A stretch of DNA of 13,133 bases from Actinomycetota bacterium (GTDB lineage: Bacteria > Actinomycetota > Acidimicrobiia > Spongiisociales > UBA11373). Within the stretch, counting starts at the first letter, position 1. The number at the start of each line of letters is the position of its first letter. Shown here one piece after another: positions 6,329 through 12,636 of the stretch. The stretch is from assembly GCA_003486285.1 (NCBI GenBank), contig DNGH01000285.1, positions 1 to 13,133 on the forward strand, read 5' to 3'. The notes beneath the pieces were generated by a model, which saw nothing but the letters and a program-made list of their open reading frames with translations, was not told the origin of the DNA and did no database searches. Both the position numbers and the translations under genes were made by a program.

Positions 6329-8248
6329 ATGAGCCCAGACGGTCTCGGCGGTTACGCCACGCTCTCCGATCCGCAGCTCCATCCCGACGGGGTCCAGATC
6401 GCCTTCGTCGTGTCCCGCATGGATTTGGAGCAGGATCGCTACGAGCGGCGCATCTGGTTGTGGGACGGCGCGACGGCTCGCCAGTTCACCCACGGACCCG
6501 CCGACACCCGCCCCCGGTGGTCGCCCGACGGCACCCGCCTCGCCTTGCTGCGGGCCAGCGGCGAACCCGGCAAACCGGCCCAGCTCGCCGTCATGGCGGC
6601 CTCCGGCGGAGAGGCCGCCGTCATCACCTCACTTGGATTGGGGGTCACCGAGGCGGAGTGGTCGCCAGACGGGAGCCGCCTCGGGGTGATCGCCACCGAG
6701 TGGCTGGAGCCCGACCTCAGCGACGAGGAGCGCAAGCGCCGGCCGCGGCGGCTGCGCGACGCCGGCTATCGCTTCGACAATCTGGGGTGGTTGCACGATC
6801 GCCGCCGCAACGTGTACCTGGTCGATCCTGCGGGTGGGGATCCGGTCCCCCTCACCACTGGTGATCACCGCGATGCCGGTGTGACCTGGCGTCCCGACGG
6901 CGCCGCGGTGGGCTTCATCAGCGCCCGCCACGAGCGACGCTACGTCGAGCCGGGGAGTCAGGCGTGGGAGGTCGGGGTCGGCGGGGGCGAGCCCCGGGCG
7001 CTGGTGGGGCGCGGATCGTGGGGCGAGATGTCCTACCGGCCCGACGGTGTGGTCCATCTCGTCGGCGATCCCGACCCCTGGGGGTATCCCCGCGTGTCAG
7101 GCGTGTGGCGCCTCGAGCCGTCCGGGCCGGTGCGCCTCGCCGCCGCGCTCGATCGCAACTTCACGCCCCCTTCGGGGGTGTTTCCCTCGGGACCGCAGTG
7201 GCTCGGCGATGGGCGATTCCGGTCGGCTCTGGAGGATCGCGGCACGGTTCGCATCGTCGAGGTGGGGACGGACGGCGCCTGGAGCGATGTCGCCGATGGC
7301 GAGCGGGTGATCACGGGGATGACCACTCGGAGCGACGGATCGGCGATGGCGCTCACCGCCACCACGGGAACCGATCCCGGGGAGCTGGTGTGGTGGGAGA
7401 ACGGAGTGGAGACCGTGCTCACCGAGGTGAACGCGGGTTTTCGCAGTGGCGCCGGTCTCATCGCCGCCGAGCATTTCATCGTGGAGCACGATGGGGTCGA
7501 TCTCGATGCCTGGGTGCTGCTGCCCCCGGGAGCGGATCGAGTCCCGCTCCTGCTCAACATCCATGGCGGTCCCGCCACCCAATACGGGTTCGGGTTCTTC
7601 GACGAGTTCCAGATCTACGCCGGGGCTGGATTCGGGGTGCTGGCGTGCAACCCGCGCGGCTCGTCGGGTCGCGGCACCGACTTCGTGCGGGTCCCGGTGG
7701 GGAGATGGACCGAGGAACGCCCGCCCGACCTGGAGGACATCCTGGCGGTGGTCGATGCCGCGTTGGCGCGGTTCCCGCGGCTGGATCCCGACCGCATGGG
7801 GATCATGGGCGGTTCCTACGGCGGATTCATGACCGGGCGCATCCTTCCGGTCGACCACCGTTGGAAGTCGGCAGTGCCCGAGCGCGGGCTCTACTCGTTC
7901 GGCTCCTTCATGGGCACCTCGGACATCGGTTACTCGTTTCCCCGCAATTATCTCGGCACCGGGGAGCGGCGCGACTGGACTGCGATGTGGGCGGCGAGCC
8001 CACTGGCGATGGCCGACCGCATCACCACGCCGTGCCTTCTGGTCCACTCGGAGGAGGACTTTCGCTGCCCCATCGAGCAGGCGGAGCAGTTCTACTCGGT
8101 GCTCCTGCAGCAGGGCGTCGAGGCGGAGATGCTGCGGTTCCCGGGGAGCAGCCACGAGTTGTCGCGTTCCGGCAAGCCCAAGTACCGGCGGGAGCGATTC
8201 GAGGCCATCGTCGACTGGCACCGCCGCCACCTCGCTGTGACAACATAG
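6329..8248 (+). CDS. S9 family (prolyl oligopeptidase / acylaminoacyl-peptidase-like) serine peptidase
   Basis: A 639-aa peptidase of the S9 clan that acts on short peptides. The N-terminal part (about 1-380) is a beta-propeller with WD40-like/TolB-like repeats such as RWSPDGTRLALLR and EWSPDGSRLGVIA. The C-terminal alpha/beta-hydrolase domain follows from about 390: NIHGGPATQYG for the oxyanion region, the nucleophile elbow GGSYGGFMTG with S496, D577 in SEEDFRCP, and H609 in PGSSHELS. The Ser-Asp-His order and spacing are those of S9C-type enzymes (acylaminoacyl-peptidase, dipeptidyl-peptidase relatives). No signal peptide is seen, so it is likely cytoplasmic. The ATG at 6329 is set by a -10-like box 6 nt upstream. 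It is first in a run of five genes, 9 nt before ilvE. Exact specificity (acyl-peptide, dipeptidyl or oligopeptidase) is not decided by sequence. Confidence 0.92.
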   Translation: MSPDGLGGYATLSDPQLHPDGVQIAFVVSRMDLEQDRYERRIWLWDGATARQFTHGPADTRPRWSPDGTRLALLRASGEPGKPAQLAVMAASGGEAAVITSLGLGVTEAEWSPDGSRLGVIATEWLEPDLSDEERKRRPRRLRDAGYRFDNLGWLHDRRRNVYLVDPAGGDPVPLTTGDHRDAGVTWRPDGAAVGFISARHERRYVEPGSQAWEVGVGGGEPRALVGRGSWGEMSYRPDGVVHLVGDPDPWGYPRVSGVWRLEPSGPVRLAAALDRNFTPPSGVFPSGPQWLGDGRFRSALEDRGTVRIVEVGTDGAWSDVADGERVITGMTTRSDGSAMALTATTGTDPGELVWWENGVETVLTEVNAGFRSGAGLIAAEHFIVEHDGVDLDAWVLLPPGADRVPLLLNIHGGPATQYGFGFFDEFQIYAGAGFGVLACNPRGSSGRGTDFVRVPVGRWTEERPPDLEDILAVVDAALARFPRLDPDRMGIMGGSYGGFMTGRILPVDHRWKSAVPERGLYSFGSFMGTSDIGYSFPRNYLGTGERRDWTAMWAASPLAMADRITTPCLLVHSEEDFRCPIEQAEQFYSVLLQQGVEAEMLRFPGSSHELSRSGKPKYRRERFEAIVDWHRRHLAVTT

Positions 8249-8251
8249 GAG
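8247..8251 (+). promoter_or_regulatory. Ribosome binding site of ilvE overlapping the upstream stop
   Basis: AGGAG begins inside the TAG stop of the S9 peptidase (8246-8248) and lies 6 nt before the ATG at 8258. It fixes the ilvE start and suggests re-use of terminating ribosomes. Confidence 0.75.
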
Positions 8252-8257
8252 CCGTAG

Positions 8258-9175
8258 ATGCTGAATCCGACCAAGTACGTGTGGTTCGACGGAGAGCTGG
8301 TTCCCTGGGACCAGGCCAACGTCCATGTGCTGTCGCATGGGCTCCATTACGGATCCGGAGTGTTCGAGGGCATCCGGGCCTACGCCACCCCGCAGGGCCC
8401 GGCCGTGTTCCGGCTCACCGATCACATGCGGCGGCTGGAGGCGTCGGCGCGGGCGTATCGGATCCCACTGCCCTGGACTGCGGCGGAGTTCACCAAGGCG
8501 GCGCTCGAGTTGGTGCGCGCCAACGAACTGGACGCCTGCTATCTGCGTCCGATCGTGTTCTACGGCACCGGGTCCATCGGCCTCAATCCCAAGGGGGCGC
8601 GGGTCCAGGCGGCGATCATCGCCTTCGAGTGGGCCGCCTACCTCGGCGTCGAGGGCCTCGAGAACGGGGTGAAGGTGAAGGTCTCCTCGTGGCGCCGCAT
8701 CGACCACGAGTCCTTCATCCCCGGTGCCAAGGGCGCCGGCCAGTACATGAACAGCGTCATGGCCAAGCAGGAGGTGCTGAGCGCCGGTTACGACGAGGCG
8801 CTCATGCTGAACCGCGCCGGGTTCGTCGCCGAGGGCACCGGCGAGAACGTCTTCGTGGTGCAGGACGGGGTGGCCCGCACCCCCGATCCGGCGTCGGGGA
8901 TCCTCGCCGGGATCACGCGGGCGAGCGTGATGCGGCTGCTGGCAGACGCCGGGATTCCGGTCGTCGAGGGCCAGATCATGCGCTCCGATCTCTATCGCGC
9001 CGATGAGGCCTTCTTCACCGGCACCGCGGCGGAGGTGACTCCGATTCGCGAGATCGACGACCGAGTGGTCGGCACCGGTTCGCCGGGACCGATCACCCGC
9101 AAGGCTCAGGAGTTGTTTCAGGCGGCGGTGCGAGGTGAACTGGCTGCCTACCGTGATTGGCTGGAGTTCGCCTAG
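8258..9175 (+). CDS. ilvE: Branched-chain amino acid aminotransferase (class IV PLP aminotransferase)
   Basis: A 305-aa cytoplasmic enzyme that interconverts leucine, isoleucine and valine with their 2-keto acids using glutamate/2-oxoglutarate. Length matches bacterial IlvE of the short type. Fold-type IV landmarks: FDGELVPW near the start; GLHYGSGVFEGIRAY at 28-42 with Y31 and R40 for substrate carboxylate and phosphate contacts; the PLP Schiff-base lysine K158 in PGAKGAGQYMNS; EGTGENVF at 192-199 with E192 facing the pyridine nitrogen; GILAGITR at 214-221 for phosphate binding; and FFTGTAAEVTPI, characteristic of IlvE. D-amino-acid transaminase and aminodeoxychorismate lyase share the fold, but these latter motifs favour IlvE. 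An AGGAG ribosome site supports the ATG. Its place before an unknown gene and FAH-gltX suggests it belongs to a housekeeping amino-acid operon. Confidence 0.94.
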   Translation: MLNPTKYVWFDGELVPWDQANVHVLSHGLHYGSGVFEGIRAYATPQGPAVFRLTDHMRRLEASARAYRIPLPWTAAEFTKAALELVRANELDACYLRPIVFYGTGSIGLNPKGARVQAAIIAFEWAAYLGVEGLENGVKVKVSSWRRIDHESFIPGAKGAGQYMNSVMAKQEVLSAGYDEALMLNRAGFVAEGTGENVFVVQDGVARTPDPASGILAGITRASVMRLLADAGIPVVEGQIMRSDLYRADEAFFTGTAAEVTPIREIDDRVVGTGSPGPITRKAQELFQAAVRGELAAYRDWLEFA

Positions 9176-9179
9176 GAGG
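9174..9179 (+). promoter_or_regulatory. Shine-Dalgarno AGGAGG deciding the GTG start at 9184
   Basis: A perfect AGGAGG overlaps the last two bases of the ilvE stop and sits 4 nt before GTG at 9184. It argues for this GTG over the in-frame ATG at 9157, which lies inside ilvE with no such site. Confidence 0.7.
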
Positions 9180-9183
9180 CAGC

Positions 9184-9630
9184 GTGGGTCAGCAGGCCAA
9201 TGTCCCGCTCGGAATCGAGGATCTGCCGCGGCACACCCCGCATCCGCTTGCCGCGCCGCGGTGGACTCCGAACCGCCCCGGCGACCTCGGTGGGCCGGCG
9301 ACGGTCCCGCGTGGTGGCTCTTTCGGAACCCCGGGCCCCGATGCGGGTTACGCCATCCGTCTGGTGCGGGGGCGTGACCTCCCCGGCGGCGCGCATCACG
9401 CCGGCGACGTGGCGGCGGTGGTGGCCGCAGTCGTGGCCGCCCGAGCGGCGGCGATCGGGAGGGCCCCGGTGCCCGCGGACGTCGATGCCGCCCTGGCCCT
9501 CCTCGAACTCGACGATGCCGCCGTGGCGGGATTGGCGGGCATCGCCCATGACCACGCCCGACTCCGCGCCCTGATCGGCTCGATTCCCGCCGACCGCCTG
9601 GCGCTTTCCCCGGCGCGACTGCAGCGGTGA
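9184..9630 (+). CDS. Hypothetical protein, Pro/Gly-rich N-half and helical Ala-rich C-half (148 aa)
   Basis: I recognise no domain. From the GTG start the first half (about 1-62) is low in predicted structure and rich in Pro, Gly and Arg. It includes APRWTPNRPGDLGGP and PRGGSFGTPGPDAGYA, which read like a conserved motif rather than random sequence. The second half (about 75-140) is Ala/Val-rich and probably helical (AAVVAAVVAARAAAI, VDAALALLELDDAAVAGL), ending with a helix in which H and R occur (AHDHARLRALIG). There is no signal peptide and no convincing membrane segment. It is locked in the operon: AGGAGG overlaps the ilvE stop, and the FAH gene starts 4 nt after its TGA. That placement suggests a role in the same process as its neighbours, or in a complex with one of them, but this is inference only. 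An ATG at 9157 would add nine residues inside ilvE and is less likely. Confidence 0.75.
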   Translation: MGQQANVPLGIEDLPRHTPHPLAAPRWTPNRPGDLGGPATVPRGGSFGTPGPDAGYAIRLVRGRDLPGGAHHAGDVAAVVAAVVAARAAAIGRAPVPADVDAALALLELDDAAVAGLAGIAHDHARLRALIGSIPADRLALSPARLQR

Positions 9631-9634
9631 GCCG

Positions 9635-10399
9635 GTGAAGATCGTCCGCGTCCGCCTCCCCGGCGAGGAGATCGCCTACGGCGCCGTCGAGCCCGAAGGG
9701 ATTCGCATCCATCAGGGGACACCGTTTCTCGCCTGGGAGCCCACCGCGGGGCTCATCCCGTTCGCCGATGCCCACCTGCTGGCACCGGTGTTTCCGACCA
9801 AGGTGGTGTGCGTGGGCCGCAACTACGCCGAGCACGCCGCCGAGCACGGGGTGGCGGTGCCGGACGAGCCGGTGATCTTCCTCAAGCCCTCGACCGCGGT
9901 GATCGGTCCGGGCGCCGCCATCGTGATCCCTCCCGGTGCCGGCGAGGTGCATCACGAAGCGGAGCTGGCGATCGTCGTCGGCAAGGTAAGCCATCGCGTG
10001 CCGGCCGAGGACGCCTCGGCGTACATCCTCGGCTACACCGCGGCCAACGACGTCAGTTCCCGCACCCTGCAGAAGAAGGACGGGCAGTGGACCCGGGCCA
10101 AGGGATTCGACACCTTCTGCCCGCTCGGCCCGGCCATCGAGACCGAGGTCGATCCGTTGGGGCTGCGGATCTCGTGCTCGGTGAACGGTGAGCTGCGCCA
10201 GGACGCCAGCACCGAGGACATGGTGTTCGGCGTTGCCGAGATCTTCGCATTCGTCACACGCGTCATGACGCTGCTGCCCGGCGACGTCGTGCTCACCGGC
10301 ACCCCGGCCGGGGTCGGCCCGATCCGGCCGGGAGATCGCGTCGAGGTGGAGATCGAACGGATCGGGGTGCTGCTCAATCCGGTGGTGGCGGGTTCATGA
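9635..10399 (+). CDS. Fumarylacetoacetate hydrolase (FAH) family protein
   Basis: A 254-aa member of the FAH superfamily, which cleaves or decarboxylates/isomerises beta-dicarbonyl acids (fumarylpyruvate, acylpyruvates, oxaloacetate, 2-hydroxyhepta-2,4-diene-1,7-dioate) with Mg2+ or Mn2+. Landmarks: VGRNYAEHA at 60-68; FLKPST at 82-87; the metal site HHEAELA with E108 and E110; D139 in YTAANDVSSR; K157 in AKGFDTF; and GTPAGVGPI near the C-terminus. Length is typical of the one-domain prokaryotic form, with a short extra N-terminal region. The GTG start lies 4 nt after the upstream stop, with only a weak purine stretch, so coupling is likely. The last codons overlap gltX as ATGA. FAH-gltX pairing is known in other actinobacteria, including mycobacteria, but its functional reason is unclear. 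The true substrate cannot be told from sequence. Confidence 0.92.
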   Translation: MKIVRVRLPGEEIAYGAVEPEGIRIHQGTPFLAWEPTAGLIPFADAHLLAPVFPTKVVCVGRNYAEHAAEHGVAVPDEPVIFLKPSTAVIGPGAAIVIPPGAGEVHHEAELAIVVGKVSHRVPAEDASAYILGYTAANDVSSRTLQKKDGQWTRAKGFDTFCPLGPAIETEVDPLGLRISCSVNGELRQDASTEDMVFGVAEIFAFVTRVMTLLPGDVVLTGTPAGVGPIRPGDRVEVEIERIGVLLNPVVAGS

Positions 10400-11844
10400 C
10401 GGTGCGAGTTCGCTTTGCCCCTTCGCCCACCGGGTACCTGCACGTCGGTGGGGGCCGCACCGCGTTGTACAACTGGTTGTTCGCCCGCCACCACGGCGGG
10501 GTGTTCGTCCTGCGCGCCGACGACACCGACATCGAGCGCAGCACCCCCGAGTTCCAGGTGGACATCCTCGAGAGCCTCGAGTGGCTCGGCATCGATTGGG
10601 ACGAGGGGATCGTGGTCGGCGGGCCGCACGGTACCTATCGACAGACCGATCGCACCGCGCGGTATCGGGCCGTGGCCGCGGACCTCGTCGCCTCGGGCGC
10701 CGCCTATTACGACGGCGCCACGCCCGAGCAGCTCGAGCAGATCCGGGTGGCCGCCGAGGCGGCGGAGACTTCACCGGTTTACGACGGCCGGTACCGGCTC
10801 TCTGCCGAGGAGGCCGCGGCGCGCCTCGCCGCCGGCAACCCGCCCCCGGTGCGTCTAGCGGTGCCGCGGCCGGGGGAGACCCGCTTCGTGGACGTGGTGC
10901 GCGGCGAGATCGTCTTCGGCCACGACAACGTCGACGACTTCGTGATCCTGCGCAGCGATGGCACCCCGATCTACCACCTCGCCTCGACCGTGGACGACGT
11001 CGACTACGGGATCACCCACGTCATCCGCGGCGAGGACATCCTTCCCTCCACCCCGAAGCACATTCTGATAACCCAGGCGATGGGTGCGCCCTGCCCGCAG
11101 TACGCCCACCTGTCCCTGCTGAACGGGCCCGACGGCAAGAAGCTCTCCAAGCGCCACGGTGACACCGCCATCCGCGCCTACCGCGACGCCGGGTACCTGC
11201 CCGCCGCGGTGCGCAACTTCCTGGCGATTCTGGGGTGGTCGCCGGGCACCGACGAGGAGATCGTTTCTCTGGAGACGATGATCGCCCGCTTCGAGTTGGG
11301 TGCCGTGTCCCGAAACCCGGCGGTGTTCGACCTCGCCAAGCTCGAGTGGATGAACGGGCAATACCTGCGGGCGATGTCGGCCCAGGAGTTCTCCGACCTG
11401 GCCCTGCCGCTGGTGGAGACGGATCTCGGGCGGGAGTTGACGGCGGACGAGCGCGGCACCGTCATTGCAATGGCGCCGCTCATCCAGGAACGCGCCAAGC
11501 GCCTCACCGAGGTGGCGCCACAGGTGCGGTTCCTCCTCAACGACGAAGTGACCATCGAGCCCGGCTCGTGGGACAAGGTGATGACCACCGCCGAGGCACC
11601 CATCGCCCTCGCCGGCGCTGGCGCCGCCCTCGAGGCCTTGGCGGTCTGGTCGGTGGACGCCATCGAGGCGGCACTGCGCGGCATGCTCGCCGCGGCGGGA
11701 CTGTCGGCAGGGAAGGGTTTGCAGCCGGTGCGGGTCGCCATCACCGGATCGGCGGTGAGTCCGCCCCTGTTCGAGTCGCTGGCAGCCCTGGGCCGGGAAC
11801 GGTCGCTGGCCCGCCTGGCGGCGGCCGCGGCACGACTCGCCTGA
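10396..11844 (+). CDS. gltX: Glutamyl-tRNA synthetase
   Basis: A 482-aa class Ib aminoacyl-tRNA synthetase that joins glutamate to its tRNA. The Rossmann catalytic domain opens with RFAPSPTGYLHVGGGRTALYN, where HVGG (16-19) is the HIGH motif. A second half-domain carries YDGRYR. The class I KMSKS motif appears as KLSKR at 249-253 followed by HGD. The C-terminal part (about 320-482) is the helical anticodon-binding domain, ending with LFESLAALGRERSLARL as usual for GltX. It is not GlnRS, which has a beta-barrel C-terminus. Most actinobacteria lack GlnRS, so the enzyme probably also charges tRNA-Gln with Glu for GatCAB to amidate. Whether it is non-discriminating I cannot read directly. Both tRNA genes lie just downstream. 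The ATG overlaps the FAH stop as ATGA, so translation is coupled. Confidence 0.97.
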   Translation: MTVRVRFAPSPTGYLHVGGGRTALYNWLFARHHGGVFVLRADDTDIERSTPEFQVDILESLEWLGIDWDEGIVVGGPHGTYRQTDRTARYRAVAADLVASGAAYYDGATPEQLEQIRVAAEAAETSPVYDGRYRLSAEEAAARLAAGNPPPVRLAVPRPGETRFVDVVRGEIVFGHDNVDDFVILRSDGTPIYHLASTVDDVDYGITHVIRGEDILPSTPKHILITQAMGAPCPQYAHLSLLNGPDGKKLSKRHGDTAIRAYRDAGYLPAAVRNFLAILGWSPGTDEEIVSLETMIARFELGAVSRNPAVFDLAKLEWMNGQYLRAMSAQEFSDLALPLVETDLGRELTADERGTVIAMAPLIQERAKRLTEVAPQVRFLLNDEVTIEPGSWDKVMTTAEAPIALAGAGAALEALAVWSVDAIEAALRGMLAAAGLSAGKGLQPVRVAITGSAVSPPLFESLAALGRERSLARLAAAAARLA

Positions 11845-11870
11845 CTCGCCAGCGTTCCACCCCAAGCCAT

Positions 11871-11876
11871 AGGGGG
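11871..11876 (+). promoter_or_regulatory. Ribosome binding site of the disrupted lipoprotein gene
   Basis: AGGGGG lies 4 nt before the ATG at 11881, in the 36-nt gap after gltX. It supports this ATG as the original start. Confidence 0.5.
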
Positions 11877-11880
11877 TGCG

Positions 11881-12321
11881 ATGCGCAAGGTGGCGATCAT
11901 CGGTGTGCTGCTCCTGGCGATGGCGGCCTGCGGCGACGACGACACCGCCGCCACCGCCGGCGGGGGTGCGCTCTTCGGCGACGACGTGCTCGAAGAACTC
12001 GGCGAGCGCTGCAGTGACGGCGACTAGCTTGCCTGCGACGTCCTCTACCAGGCCTCCGACGCCGGATCGCAGTTCGAATCGTTCGGCGACTCGTGCGGCG
12101 GCCGCGGCGTCCCCGACGAGGCGTTCTGCGCCTGGGCCTACGGCCTCACGATGGATCTCGCCGGGATGCGGGACGATTGCAGCGGGGGCGACATGTTCGC
12201 CTGCGCCACGCGGTACATCTACTCGGAGTTCGGCTCCCCCGAAGAGGCGTTCGGCGACAGTTGCGCCGGCCGCGGCGATCCCGGGTTGTCCTGCGCGGTC
12301 GCATACGGCTGGCCCCCTTAG
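11881..12321 (+). pseudogene. Two-repeat Cys-rich lipoprotein gene interrupted by in-frame TAG
   Basis: From ATG 11881 the frame codes a lipoprotein signal (MRKVAIIGVLLLAMAAC, lipid Cys at 17), an acidic GDDD and a Gly/Ala linker. A TAG follows at codon 49 (12025-12027). The same frame then continues, with coding character, to TAG at 12319-12321. The whole has two matching repeats of about 45 residues: 44-88 (CSDGD, then stop, LACDVLY, FGDSCGGRG, FCAWAYG) and 100-143 (CSGGDMFACATRY, FGDSCAGRG, SCAVAYG). Four cysteines align in each. The stop takes the place of M105 in repeat 2. As I recall, homologous repeats in actinobacterial secreted proteins often have Trp, Met or Leu there, and Trp to amber needs only TGG to TAG. 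TAG ends several intact neighbouring genes, so reassignment is unlikely. It could instead be a base error, or a 48-residue lipoprotein may still be made. Confidence 0.7.
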
Positions 12322-12327
12322 CCGGGG

Positions 12328-12356
12328 TTCGAGTGGCTTGGACCGGGCTCTAAGAT
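12328..12356 (+). promoter_or_regulatory. Candidate promoter of the tRNA-Gln / tRNA-Glu unit
   Basis: A -10 box TAAGAT at 12351-12356 is preceded, after 17 nt, by TTCGAG at 12328-12333, a weak -35. Transcription start would fall near 12363, about 5 nt before the mature tRNA-Gln 5' end. That short leader is usual for tRNA genes. The -10 is better than the -35. Confidence 0.5.
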
Positions 12357-12367
12357 GCTCCAGTCCT

Positions 12368-12438
12368 TCGGGGGTGGTGTAATGGCAACACTGCGGGTTC
12401 TGGTCCCGTCATTGAGGGTTCGAATCCTTCCCCCCGAG
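12368..12438 (+). tRNA. tRNA-Gln (anticodon CTG)
   Basis: A full cloverleaf can be folded by hand. The acceptor TCGGGGG (12368-12374) pairs with CCCCCGA (12431-12437), leaving discriminator G12438. The D-arm is GTGT/ACAC with a short loop containing GG. The anticodon stem is GCGGG/CCCGT with loop TTCTGGT, giving anticodon CTG, which reads CAG. The T-arm is GAGGG/CCTTC with loop TTCGAAT. Length is 71 nt and no CCA is encoded. The first pair is U1-A72, typical of tRNA-Gln and the pair that GatCAB and GlnRS favour. It lies downstream of gltX and 23 nt before tRNA-Glu. Confidence 0.95.
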
Positions 12439-12442
12439 CGAA

Positions 12443-12458
12443 GGCGGTCTTGACCGCC
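12443..12458 (+). other. Hairpin with CTTG tetraloop in the tRNA-Gln/tRNA-Glu spacer
   Basis: GGCGGT, CTTG, ACCGCC form a 6-bp GC-rich stem closed by a CUUG tetraloop, a known stable RNA loop. It takes up most of the 23-nt spacer. It has no T-tract and lies between two tRNAs, so a spacer or processing structure is likelier than a terminator. Confidence 0.5.
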
Positions 12459-12461
12459 CTC

Positions 12462-12537
12462 GGCCCCGTCGTCTAGAGGCCTAGGACGCCGGCCTCTCAA
12501 GCCGGTAACGCCAGTTCGAATCTGGTCGGGGCTACCA
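12462..12537 (+). tRNA. tRNA-Glu (anticodon CTC), with encoded CCA
   Basis: The acceptor GGCCCCG (12462-12468) pairs with CGGGGCT (12527-12533), giving a G1-U72 wobble at the end. The discriminator is A12534, and CCA is encoded at 12535-12537. The D-arm is GTCT/AGGAC-like with loop AGAGGCCT. The anticodon stem CCGGC/GCCGG carries loop CTCTCAA, giving anticodon CTC, which reads GAG. The T-arm is GCCAG/CTGGT with loop TTCGAAT. The body is 73 nt without CCA. The tRNA-Gln beside it lacks an encoded CCA, so the two are matured differently. Confidence 0.95.
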
Positions 12538-12575
12538 AAGGTTCAGGCGCGTCACCTCCCGGGCGGGTGTGAGTG

Positions 12576-12603
12576 CATTCCCCTCGGCCAGGGTGCGGGA
12601 ATG
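12576..12603. other. Inverted repeat CATTCCC / GGGAATG downstream of tRNA-Glu
   Basis: A perfect 7-bp inverted repeat (12576-12582 and 12597-12603) with a 14-nt loop lies in the gap between tRNA-Glu and the convergent orphan gene. It could help end transcription from either side, but no T-tract follows. Its loop contains most of one copy of the 18-bp direct repeat. The remainder of 12538-12636 holds no gene that I can see. Confidence 0.4.
12580..12597 (+). repeat. Direct repeat copy 1 (CCCCTCGGCCAGGGTGCG)
   Basis: This 18-bp sequence recurs at 13116-13133 with a single mismatch (17 of 18). The two copies bracket the minus-strand orphan gene, and this copy is 42 nt past tRNA-Glu. Confidence 0.6.
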
Positions 12604-12636
12604 TCACCCGAGGTAGCCCTTCGAGGGGTTTGACGG

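Noticed and set aside
6964..9006. 680-codon plus-strand frame overlapping the S9 peptidase and ilvE
   Set aside because: It is a +1-type shadow with Arg/Gly/Pro-rich text, while both real genes have intact active sites in other frames.
7097..9994. Antisense open frame of 965 codons on the minus strand across the S9 peptidase, ilvE, the 148-aa gene and FAH
   Set aside because: It crosses four genes with clear catalytic motifs on the plus strand. Its translation is rich in Arg, His, Gly and Val, as expected for the mirror of G/C-ending codons. It has no promoter or domain.
12025..12027. Amber codon reassignment or programmed readthrough (pyrrolysine-like)
   Set aside because: TAG is the natural stop of several nearby genes, no stimulatory structure is evident after it, and the repeat alignment explains it as a single base change. 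Kept only as a check.
11876..12382. 168-codon plus-strand frame over the lipoprotein locus
   Set aside because: It is Ser/Arg/Pro/Ala-rich with no signal, and runs into the tRNA-Gln gene. The ATG 11881 frame has a lipoprotein signal and two matching Cys repeats.
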